Source: Bacteroidaceae bacterium
Lineage (GTDB): Bacteria > Bacteroidota > Bacteroidia > Bacteroidales > Bacteroidaceae
Reading direction: 5' to 3'
NCBI GenBank assembly: GCA_017445925.1
Contig: JAFSRW010000076.1
Coordinates: 47,793 to 111,792, forward strand
Length of the DNA: 64,000 bases
The stretch's first letter is position 1. Every line of letters starts with the position of its first letter. Shown piece after piece: positions 1 through 6,100 of this stretch. Below the pieces are notes generated by a model. It was not told the DNA's origin, ran no database searches, and worked only from the letters and a program-made list of their open reading frames with translations. The translations under genes were made by a program, and so were the position numbers.

Positions 1-674
1 ATGATATCTATATCAATGAATATCTGAAGAAAAGCGACTGGATAGAACTCTACAACACTACCGATGCCCCCATCGACCTCACCGGCACCTACCTAAGCGA
101 CAACCCCAATAACCCCCATAAGTACCAGCTAAATAAAGCTCCCTCTCTAAACTCTCAACTCTCAACTCTAAACTCTACCCCCTCATCTCTAAACTCTCAA
201 CTCTCAACTCTAAACTCTCATATAATCATCCCTCCCCACGGCTATCGCATAGTATGGTGTGATAATAAAGAGCCCGTCAGCCAGCTTCATGCAGGCTTTA
301 AGTTGGAGAACGCTGATGAAGCCTACGTCAGCATACATGCCGCAGACGGTTCGTGGGCAGACAGTCTATGGTATCAGGCACAAGGCCGATGGCAAAGCTA
401 TGGTCGTTATCCCGATGGTTCAGACCAATTGGCATTGTTTGACCGCATTACCATTGGGCAGACCAACCACATCACCACTCAAACCGAGGTTTCTAAGCCA
501 GACTGGGAAACCAGCGTCAAATCCGTAAGCCTGCCTAAGCACCGCCAGATAGCCTCCATCCAGTACTATAATCTCTCAGGCCAGCGCCTCAGCAGTCCCA
601 CAGATGCCAGCATAGTCATCCGCCGCATTGTGTACGATGATGGTACTGTAGAAAGCCGCAAGATGTTACCTTAG
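1..674 (+). CDS. Lamin-tail-domain surface protein, C-terminal part (cut by window start)
   Basis: Open from the first bases (frame starting at base 3) to TAG at 672-674, so the N-terminus lies outside the window. The visible part begins with a lamin tail (LTD) signature: DIYINEYLKKSDWIELYN, then an API-DLTGTYLSDN strand and an IIIPPHGYRIVWCD strand. Such domains occur in secreted Bacteroidetes proteins, often with CotH kinase domains. The protein ends in a YYNLSGQRL-type tail like those of the GH18-like and DUF3472 proteins in this window, which resembles secretion/sorting tails. Oddity: bases 144-218 are a heptanucleotide repeat read in frame (LNSQLSTLNS twice), lying between two LTD strands. 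LTD assignment is fairly sure; the function of the full protein is unknown. Confidence 0.7.
   Translation, partial: DIYINEYLKKSDWIELYNTTDAPIDLTGTYLSDNPNNPHKYQLNKAPSLNSQLSTLNSTPSSLNSQLSTLNSHIIIPPHGYRIVWCDNKEPVSQLHAGFKLENADEAYVSIHAADGSWADSLWYQAQGRWQSYGRYPDGSDQLALFDRITIGQTNHITTQTEVSKPDWETSVKSVSLPKHRQIASIQYYNLSGQRLSSPTDASIVIRRIVYDDGTVESRKMLP
144..218 (+). repeat. In-frame heptad repeat inside the lamin-tail gene
   Basis: A 33-bp unit occurs exactly twice (144-176 and 186-218), offset by 42 bp, a multiple of both 7 and 3. Within it the sequence has period 7, with unit close to TCAACTC. The peptide is LNSQLSTLNS repeated. Related units occur in intergenic regions and inside the pseudouridine synthase gene at 34931-34974. 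Confidence 0.85.
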
Positions 675-678
675 CCTT

Positions 679-2010
679 TTATTTACGCTTCAGTATCACA
701 CGGTCGATGCACAGGAAATACATGAATCCGTTTTTGGCCGCTGCTGCTCTTGTAGCCCCCTCAATTAGCAAGGTGGGATAGCTGTAACGCAGGTTCTTAT
801 ATGAATACGGGAACTCAAAGTCCTCTGCCACCAGGATGGTGTCCACCTTAGTACCATCGTATTCAAAGGTCTGAGATTTCTGTGATAGTACATCTTTCCC
901 ATTCTCCGCATTATTGTTATAACGAATCCGAGTGATAAAGCTCATCTTGGTCATGGCAGATATGGAGTCGATGTAATGCTGGTCCAGAAAATCCTCACTG
1001 AGACCATCCTCAGCAATAATTTTGTACCAGTAGGGCACCATCACCACATAAATGTCATACTTTCCGCTTGTCACACCGCCTTCCAGCTTTATCTCCACAT
1101 GAGGGTTGGCTGTGGGGTTAGGTGCAGCCAGATAGTAGAAATCATCCCCGCCTACACGTCCGTACTTGTCCGTGATGCCAGAGAAAAGAGAGTTATTGAA
1201 ACGGACGGCTTTGGTCTCAGGCCCAACCTTATAATAGGAAGAGGTGTTGTTCTTATAGTAGAACGAGCCGTCGCCTATCTCCACCTCAAAGTCTGGGTTA
1301 TACATTTCCCTCGGGTAAGCCCATTCGGGAACCACGCAGCAGGTACTTTTGCTCATCCTCTCCTTCCATCCGTTAAAGATGCTGTTCTTATCCCAGGTGG
1401 CTGTGCTGCGCAGCGTGTCGCCGTGTGTGGTAAGCAGATAGCTTCCGTCCGCAGGCTGTTCATCATCCTTAAACACCAGGGGGCTGATGATGTCCATCTC
1501 CATGCTTAAATTGGCAAGCGAATCAGGGTTATTTATGTTTCTGATATATGCGTAGCCCTGATCGCCCATTACCTTATCCTCATACCTGTTGGGGTAAATG
1601 TAGAGTGGTTCCAGCATCTCCTTTGCCTTTGCCCACGCCTCGTTGGTAGGCATTACCATAGTGTATGTGGGGTATGTCTCGTTAATCTGCGCATTCAGGC
1701 ATTTCAGATACATATCCCATGTCTCCCCACCCTTGGCAGGCACGTAATCCTTATTGTAGAACAGCAAAGACGGATTCTTGGTAATAATGTAATTCTTCAG
1801 TTCCGAAACCAAGGGATAGTCCTCAATGAAATCCCAAATTGTATTTCTCAACATGGAGTTCTTTTCGGTAAACGTAATGCTGTCCACCTGCAGAACATTA
1901 TATTCCACCTTTTCGTTGTTCGATAAATGCAGCACCACCTTCTGTTGTGCCCATCCTGTTTGCATCCCAGTTATTAGAAGCAGCGATGCGATAATCTTCT
2001 TTCCTTTCAT
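679..2010 (-). CDS. Secreted fasciclin-like (FAS1) protein
   Basis: 443 residues with a signal peptide at 1-21 ending GWA. After a short KVVLHLSNNEKVEYNV segment, a FAS1-like box TYTMVMPTNEAWAKAKEML sits near residues 115-133; FAS1 domains are extracellular adhesion modules. The later part (strands with aromatic residues) is not recognised. It lies 51 bp downstream of the small outer-membrane protein at 2062-2607 on the same strand and has no clear promoter of its own, so it may be the last gene of an MNT-OMP-FAS1 transcript. A second FAS1 protein is encoded at 30567-32744. Surface adhesion is inferred from the domain only. Confidence 0.6.
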   Translation of the reverse strand: MKGKKIIASLLLITGMQTGWAQQKVVLHLSNNEKVEYNVLQVDSITFTEKNSMLRNTIWDFIEDYPLVSELKNYIITKNPSLLFYNKDYVPAKGGETWDMYLKCLNAQINETYPTYTMVMPTNEAWAKAKEMLEPLYIYPNRYEDKVMGDQGYAYIRNINNPDSLANLSMEMDIISPLVFKDDEQPADGSYLLTTHGDTLRSTATWDKNSIFNGWKERMSKSTCCVVPEWAYPREMYNPDFEVEIGDGSFYYKNNTSSYYKVGPETKAVRFNNSLFSGITDKYGRVGGDDFYYLAAPNPTANPHVEIKLEGGVTSGKYDIYVVMVPYWYKIIAEDGLSEDFLDQHYIDSISAMTKMSFITRIRYNNNAENGKDVLSQKSQTFEYDGTKVDTILVAEDFEFPYSYKNLRYSYPTLLIEGATRAAAAKNGFMYFLCIDRVILKRK

Positions 2011-2061
2011 ATTCTTATTTTATGTGTGTAAATTCGTTTTTAATTTTCCTTCCCGTTAATC

Positions 2062-2607
2062 TTAGAAAATGATGGAGATGCGTCCCCAATGAATGTGGCT
2101 GTTGCCGTTACCGTTAGCAAAGAACGAGAAGTTGTAGCCCAGTCCCAGATGTTTGCCCAGCAGGAAACCGGCACTGCAATCCAATCCAAAACAATGGGCT
2201 TTAGAGTCAACATACCCACCGTAATAAAACGTGTTTACAAATACTGAGGAATACATATATGTATATCCTGGTGTAACGTCGGCATAGACTCCCAGATTCT
2301 TAAATATATTAGTGTGTGCTCTTATTCCCATCAGTCGGGCATTTACTATACCCACCTTGTCTGGAGTTTCATCTTGTCCCCATCCCGACATAAAGGAGGC
2401 GCCTATGATATTCCATCCAAAATACGGATTAAACTCTTTTCTAACCATTATCCCTACGCCCCAAGCGTCTTGAACATAAAGGTCAAACTGCCCCGTGATT
2501 TTTGATTTCTTATTAGCTGTTGTTTCGGAACTTTCTTTAATAATCTGCGCATTTGCCGAAATGGCAACTATCCCAACTAATACCAATAAAAATAACTTTC
2601 TCATCAT
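2062..2607 (-). CDS. Small outer-membrane beta-barrel protein (paralog 1)
   Basis: 181 residues with signal peptide MRKLFLLVLVGIVAISANA and a C-terminal phenylalanine (ISIIF), typical of outer-membrane barrels. It is clearly paralogous to 3887-4435: shared blocks are GQFD-YVQD-WG, YFGWN, MSGW, ETPDK-GIVN, TPGYT-MY, and an identical tail NFSFFANGNGNSHIHWGRIS. The alternating aromatic pattern fits a small 8-strand barrel; the exact family is not recognised. The leader next to the start matches that of the paralog, but the promoter has been separated from it by the nucleotidyltransferase gene at 2642-2938. ATG at 2607 or 2604. Confidence 0.65.
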   Translation of the reverse strand: MMRKLFLLVLVGIVAISANAQIIKESSETTANKKSKITGQFDLYVQDAWGVGIMVRKEFNPYFGWNIIGASFMSGWGQDETPDKVGIVNARLMGIRAHTNIFKNLGVYADVTPGYTYMYSSVFVNTFYYGGYVDSKAHCFGLDCSAGFLLGKHLGLGYNFSFFANGNGNSHIHWGRISIIF

Positions 2608-2641
2608 TGTGTGTTTATTTCCTTATTTTACCCTGTTACGC

Positions 2642-2938
2642 TCATTGTATGACGAAAATTCCATCGCGCTTTATATCATTTAGAAGATAAGAGTTCATGT
2701 GTGGATGCATACGTACAACATCTACTGGGCTTTGAAGAATTCGCTCAAGGAAACGCTTAAGCCGTACAACCAGATAGATACTTGGTTCCATCTCAACACA
2801 TACATCCACATCGCTGCCCTCTTTTTGTTCTTTTCTTGAAACAGAACCAAAAAGGCACAAGGAACGAATCCCAAAAGTTGAGCGGAGCTCATCTTTATGG
2901 GCAGCTATTAAATCTATGCATTCTTTCCTTGTTTTCAT
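2642..2938 (-). CDS. Minimal (MNT-type) nucleotidyltransferase
   Basis: 98 residues. The pattern CLFGSVSRKEQKEGSDVDVCVE (about residues 28-49) is the GSxxR...SDxDxxV active site of DNA-polymerase-beta-like minimal nucleotidyltransferases. Many of these are the antitoxin (AMP-transferring) half of HEPN/MNT pairs. No HEPN-like gene is next to it: downstream is an outer-membrane protein, upstream is non-coding. It is therefore an orphan or an isolated enzyme. Its promoter (TATCTTTG, 2961-2968 on the minus strand) belongs to a 54-bp block that is duplicated upstream of the second OMP paralog, which suggests that this gene was inserted between the promoter and coding region of the first OMP. Confidence 0.75.
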   Translation of the reverse strand: MKTRKECIDLIAAHKDELRSTFGIRSLCLFGSVSRKEQKEGSDVDVCVEMEPSIYLVVRLKRFLERILQSPVDVVRMHPHMNSYLLNDIKRDGIFVIQ

Positions 2939-2957
2939 CTTGTAATCACTTTTATTT

Positions 2958-3011
2958 CTGCAAAGATAAATGGTTTTTCTTTAATGGGCAAGAGAAAATA
3001 AAGAAAACTTA
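2958..3011 (-). promoter_or_regulatory. Duplicated promoter block, copy 1 (drives MNT-OMP)
   Basis: 54 bp that match 4465-4518 at 48 of 54 positions by eye. The -7 box TATCTTTG on the minus strand is at 2961-2968, 22 bases before the MNT start. In copy 2 the same block sits directly in front of the OMP leader. Confidence 0.7.
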
Positions 3012-3030
3012 CTTTCCTAATAAGCTTTAG

Positions 3031-3160
3031 ACATAATAGGGAAATTCCCCTTTGTAAATAGTGGTTTTCATCTTCTCACATATCCTAAAAAAGGTACATA
3101 ATAGGGAAATTCCCCTTTGTAAATAGTGGTTTTCATCTTCTCACATATCCTAAAAAAGGT
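3031..3160. repeat. Exact 65-bp tandem duplication upstream of the DKNYY gene
   Basis: Bases 3031-3095 and 3096-3160 are identical. Each copy carries the dyad GGGAAATTCCC (3039-3049 and 3104-3114). The second copy abuts the -7 box of the DKNYY promoter, so the duplication doubles any operator in this divergent promoter region. Confidence 0.95.
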
Positions 3161-3161
3161 A

Positions 3162-3169
3162 TATCTTTG
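3162..3169 (+). promoter_or_regulatory. Promoter -7 box for the DKNYY gene
   Basis: TATCTTTG fits the Bacteroidetes TAnnTTTG consensus and ends 33 bases before the ATG at 3203. I see no good -33 TTTG at 19-21 bp. Confidence 0.6.
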
Positions 3170-3202
3170 CAGCATCTTAATAAACCAATTAAATATAATA
3201 TT

Positions 3203-3817
3203 ATGAAACAGACCGCAATTTTACTCAAGTCGTTCTTAGTAGCAACACTGATGGCATTTACATTGTCAGGCAACGCCCAAAGGTATGAGGTTGACCACGG
3301 CAGAGTGTTTTATGGCGAAGAACTGGTTATACACGCCGATGTCCGAAGCTTTGTAGACCTGGGCTTTGGTTACGCTAAAGATAACCATAATGTATATATG
3401 AACGGGCGTGTTCTGGAGAATGTTGATCCTGCCACATTCCGCCTGAAAGAACGTTCTGGCCGTCGGCCCCATGATTATGAGATAGAAGACCGTGGTCCTC
3501 ACCGTGGCTATTTCAAGACAACTTTTAACGTCTATTACGGCAATAAGAAGATAGATGCCATGGCCAGCAGCTTCAAGGAGATTGGTAATGGCTATGCCAA
3601 AGATTCCTTTAACGTGTACTATTACGGGGAGAAGATTAAGGGCGCTACTGCCAGTTCGTTCAAGGAACTTGGTGGCGGCTATTCTAAGGACTCCTTCAAT
3701 GTATATTATTATGGCGAGAAGGTAGAGGGCGCCATGGCCTCGTCCTTCAAGTATATTGGCAACGGCTACGGTCAGGATACCTTCGATGCCTATTATCGAG
3801 GTCAAAAGCTAAAATAA
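3203..3817 (+). CDS. Secreted DKNYY-repeat protein
   Basis: The chosen ATG at 3203 gives 204 residues starting MKQTAILLKSF with a signal peptide ending SGNA; an upstream TTG would lie inside the promoter. The body is a run of DKNYY-family repeats of about 27 residues: GYAKDNHNVYMNG, TFNVYYGNKKIDAMASSFKE, GYAKDSFNVYYYGEKIKGA, GYSKDSFNVYYYGEKVEGA, GYGQDTFDAYYRGQKL. The repeats are probably exported and fold as stacked beta units. No enzymatic residues are apparent and the function of the family is unknown. The gene is single, between divergent and convergent neighbours, with a 65-bp tandem duplication in its promoter region. Confidence 0.8.
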   Translation: MKQTAILLKSFLVATLMAFTLSGNAQRYEVDHGRVFYGEELVIHADVRSFVDLGFGYAKDNHNVYMNGRVLENVDPATFRLKERSGRRPHDYEIEDRGPHRGYFKTTFNVYYGNKKIDAMASSFKEIGNGYAKDSFNVYYYGEKIKGATASSFKELGGGYSKDSFNVYYYGEKVEGAMASSFKYIGNGYGQDTFDAYYRGQKLK

Positions 3818-3840
3818 TCTGTTCAGATTCATAAAGTAAA

Positions 3841-3880
3841 AGAGAGGTTCATGATGCCGAGCCTCTCTTCTTTATTTTTT
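3841..3880. terminator. Bidirectional terminator between DKNYY gene and OMP paralog 2
   Basis: AGAGAGGTTC and GAGCCTCTCT (3841-3850, 3859-3868) form a 10-bp stem with one G-T pair and an 8-base loop, followed by a T-rich run on the plus strand. It serves convergent genes. Confidence 0.8.
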
Positions 3881-3886
3881 GTGTCC

Positions 3887-4435
3887 TTAAAAAATGATGG
3901 AGATACGTCCCCAATGAATGTGACTGTTCCCGTTTCCGTTAGCAAAGAAAGAGAAGTTGTAACCCAACGTCACGTCCTTTATCACCTGAAATCCGGCGCT
4001 GCAATCCAGTCCGAAGCAATGGGCTGTCTCTGTAGATCTCCAGAAATACCTACCATAACCTAAGCCTTCAAGTGATTTTGCATACATAAACGTATATCCA
4101 GGTGTTGCCTCGGCATAGAATTTGAAGTTCTTATAGATAGGGACATTAAACCTTACTCCAGCAGTCCTTACATTCACTATGCCCAGTTTGTCGGGAGTCT
4201 CATATCTGTACCATCCCGACATATAGGAAACTCCAATAAGATTCCACCCGAAATACTTGCTCGATTCTTTTCTTAATGTAAGGCCGATGCCCCAGCAGTC
4301 TTGTACATAAAAGTCAAACTGCCCTCTGAATCTGGATGCTGTGCTATCCTTTACCTCACCATACCCCTGACATAGCTGCGCATTTGCCGAAGCGGCTATT
4401 ATCCCCAGCAAAGTCAAAATTAATACCTTTTTCAT
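3887..4435 (-). CDS. Small outer-membrane beta-barrel protein (paralog 2)
   Basis: The start is set at ATG 4435 (MKKVLILTLLGIIAASANA signal peptide); a longer frame runs into the promoter. 182 residues. It shares most of its length with the protein at 2062-2607, including the tail NFSFFANGNGNSHIHWGRIS and terminal phenylalanine, and is probably an outer-membrane barrel of the same unknown family. Promoter TATCTTTG (4468-4475, minus strand) is followed by a GTGTG/A-rich leader. This copy keeps what looks like the ancestral promoter-leader-gene order that is interrupted in paralog 1. Confidence 0.65.
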   Translation of the reverse strand: MKKVLILTLLGIIAASANAQLCQGYGEVKDSTASRFRGQFDFYVQDCWGIGLTLRKESSKYFGWNLIGVSYMSGWYRYETPDKLGIVNVRTAGVRFNVPIYKNFKFYAEATPGYTFMYAKSLEGLGYGRYFWRSTETAHCFGLDCSAGFQVIKDVTLGYNFSFFANGNGNSHIHWGRISIIF

Positions 4436-4464
4436 TTTATGTGTGATTTTAATTCCTAATATTA

Positions 4465-4518
4465 CTGCAAAGATAACAGGTTTTTCTGTAATGGACAAGA
4501 GAAAACAAAGAAAACTGA
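4465..4518 (-). promoter_or_regulatory. Duplicated promoter block, copy 2 (drives OMP paralog 2)
   Basis: The 54-bp block matches 2958-3011 (6 differences). The -7 box TATCTTTG on the minus strand is at 4468-4475. Confidence 0.7.
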
Positions 4519-4554
4519 CAATTTAAGAGGATATGTGAGGGGTGAACCTTAATC

Positions 4555-4599
4555 CCAGGCGGTGGTGGCAATGACGAGCCAGGAGCTGATGAGGATTAA
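4555..4599 (+). pseudogene. Possible remnant C-terminus of a lost gene
   Basis: One frame reads PGGGGNDEPGADED then TAA, an acidic glycine-rich tail of the kind that ends some Bacteroidales DNA-binding (HU-like) proteins. The bases just before it read GVNLNP in another frame, so a frameshifted remnant is conceivable. A strong terminator follows at 4630-4662 although no complete plus-strand gene precedes it. The identification is a guess; a small non-coding RNA is the alternative. Confidence 0.25.
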
Positions 4600-4629
4600 T
4601 CGAGTTGCAGGCTTGAAAAAGTGTAATTT

Positions 4630-4662
4630 CCCGTACTTCATGATGGAGGTACGGGATTTTTT
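4630..4662 (+). terminator. Intrinsic terminator upstream of the GH18-like gene
   Basis: CCCGTACTTC (4630-4639) pairs with GAGGTACGGG (4646-4655), one G-T pair, loop ATGATG, followed by ATTTTTT. It must end a short plus-strand transcript from 4.5-4.6 kb. Confidence 0.8.
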
Positions 4663-4665
4663 ATA

Positions 4666-4673
4666 TAAATTTG
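4666..4673 (+). promoter_or_regulatory. Promoter -7 box for the GH18-like gene
   Basis: TAAATTTG, 40 bases before the ATG at 4714, directly after the terminator. Confidence 0.5.
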
Positions 4674-4713
4674 CAAGCGATTTAGAACGAACCATTTATT
4701 TAAGCATAATAAA

Positions 4714-6027
4714 ATGAAAAGAATTAACCTGATTTTACTCTCAGTTCTTACCCTTTGGCAAATACCTGTGGAGGCTCAGCCTGAAATTAAAAATGTGTCT
4801 GGCGTATACGTGGGCGGACATATCCGCAGAGAACGTCCCCAAACCATTACTAACCTGCGTAACTCGGGTTTTACATACGCGCTGCTTTTTAACGTGAGCG
4901 TGGAAACGGATGGTACACTTACCACCGATGGTGAGACTATCTGTAAGAACGGTGAATACGTGTTTCAGAAGACTCAGCCCAACTATCAGAAGGATATAAA
5001 GAACCTGAAGACACAGCCAACAAGTATTCAGCGTTTGGAAATAGTTATAGGTGGATGGGGAAACGAGTCGTATAACCGAATAAAAGCCCTTATAAATGCT
5101 AATGGAACGGGCAAGAATACCATGCTATACAAAAACTTTAAGGCCCTGAAGGAGGCTGTTCCCGAGATAGATGCCGTGAATAACGATGATGAACATTGCT
5201 ACGATTTGGAAACGGGAGCCAAGTTCCATATTATGATGTACGATCTGGGTTATAAGACTACATTGGCACCCTACACCAATAGGAGCTACTGGCAGAACCT
5301 CTGTACAAAAATTCGTGCCAGCCGTTCTCAGGCCGTTGACCGTGTAATGGTACAGTGTTATGATGGTGGTGCAGGAAATGTGAATCAGGTGGGCAACTGG
5401 AACTTCACGGGTGTTTCGGACCGCCATGCAGGACTTATGTACTACTCTAACGACTGGAGCGTGGAGAAGAACATGGCTCAGTTTCAGAAATGGTACGATG
5501 ATGGTGTAGCAAAAGGCGGCTTTGTATGGGTGTACAATAGCGAGGAATGGGACCTGAATGCCTGGGCATCGGGTATGAACCGTGTGTTCAAAGCTGTGGT
5601 AGTGCCTGAGGAAGATGCTATGATAGAAGTGTTCAGCGATAAAAACTTTGGCGGCTACAGCGTGAAACTGCCCGTGGGAACGTACACAAAGGCTGACATG
5701 GCTGTATATGGAATAAAGGCAAACGACATAGAATCCATTAAGATGCTGAAGGAAGGTGCCAGCGCACGCTTGTTCCGTAGTGTTGCCAATACGGGCTCCA
5801 GTATGCTATGCAAGGTTGACCGTAAAAACATTACCACCACCTACGGTAACGCAGTAAACAGCATTACGGTGATGTACGAAGACCCCGTGGGAATCAACCA
5901 AATTGACAATGGACAATTGACAATGGATAATTCCTCCGTATATGACCTTAGCGGACGTAAAATAAATTCTCAGTCACCTCGGAAGGGAATTTATATCCAG
6001 AACGGGAAGAAAATAATCGCCAAGTAG
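4714..6027 (+). CDS. Secreted GH18-like glycosidase with beta/gamma-crystallin domain
   Basis: 437 residues with a signal peptide ending VEA. The first 290 residues look like a GH18-type barrel (chitinase or endo-beta-N-acetylglucosaminidase clan): VYVGGH, VIGGWGNES, then EIDAVNNDDEHCYDL, which fits DxxDxDxE with the fourth position changed to N but the D and catalytic-type E kept. Residues about 305-370 (MIEVFSDKNFGGYSVKLPVGTY, then NDIESIKM) resemble a beta/gamma-crystallin calcium-binding fold. The tail VYDLSGRK...KGIYIQNGKKI is a sorting-like end. Bases 5900-5932 are an in-frame heptad repeat (IDNGQLTMDN). Substrate unknown; host or microbial glycans are a guess. Confidence 0.6.
   Translation: MKRINLILLSVLTLWQIPVEAQPEIKNVSGVYVGGHIRRERPQTITNLRNSGFTYALLFNVSVETDGTLTTDGETICKNGEYVFQKTQPNYQKDIKNLKTQPTSIQRLEIVIGGWGNESYNRIKALINANGTGKNTMLYKNFKALKEAVPEIDAVNNDDEHCYDLETGAKFHIMMYDLGYKTTLAPYTNRSYWQNLCTKIRASRSQAVDRVMVQCYDGGAGNVNQVGNWNFTGVSDRHAGLMYYSNDWSVEKNMAQFQKWYDDGVAKGGFVWVYNSEEWDLNAWASGMNRVFKAVVVPEEDAMIEVFSDKNFGGYSVKLPVGTYTKADMAVYGIKANDIESIKMLKEGASARLFRSVANTGSSMLCKVDRKNITTTYGNAVNSITVMYEDPVGINQIDNGQLTMDNSSVYDLSGRKINSQSPRKGIYIQNGKKIIAK
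5900..5932 (+). repeat. In-frame heptad repeat in the GH18-like gene
   Basis: Units ACAATGG / ACAATTG / ACAATGG / ATAATTC, period 7, read in frame as QIDNGQLTMDN between the crystallin-like domain and the tail. Confidence 0.75.
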
Positions 6028-6033
6028 CTTAAT

Positions 6034-6098
6034 AGGTTGAGAACATTGGCTATTGGCCTTTGGCCGTTGGCTTCTATAACCTCTAACCTCTAACCTTT
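6034..6098. repeat. Heptad repeats between convergent GH18-like and sulfatase genes
   Basis: Two adjacent arrays with different units: TTGGCTA/TTGGCCT/TTGGCCG/TTGGCTT (about 6044-6073) and CTATAAC/CTCTAAC/CTCTAAC/CTTTC (about 6074-6098). No terminator hairpin is obvious here. Confidence 0.8.
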
Positions 6099-6100
6099 CA

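Noticed and set aside
976-1509. 177-residue plus-strand frame inside the FAS1 gene
   Set aside because: Antisense shadow; runs of histidine, cysteine and isoleucine typical of reverse reading.
2782-3030. 82-residue plus-strand frame over the MNT gene and its promoter
   Set aside because: Overlaps a well-supported nucleotidyltransferase on the other strand and its promoter block; no signal or motif.
3039-3049. GGGAAATTCCC as a eukaryotic NF-kappaB-type site
   Set aside because: The resemblance is a coincidence of palindromic sequence in a bacterial promoter region.
3031-3160. The 65-bp tandem duplication as a mini CRISPR array
   Set aside because: Copies are contiguous without spacers and are exact; no cas genes nearby.
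3266-3805. 179-residue antisense frame across the DKNYY gene
   Set aside because: It mirrors the repeated DKNYY coding sequence; the plus frame has a signal peptide and a promoter, the antisense frame has neither.
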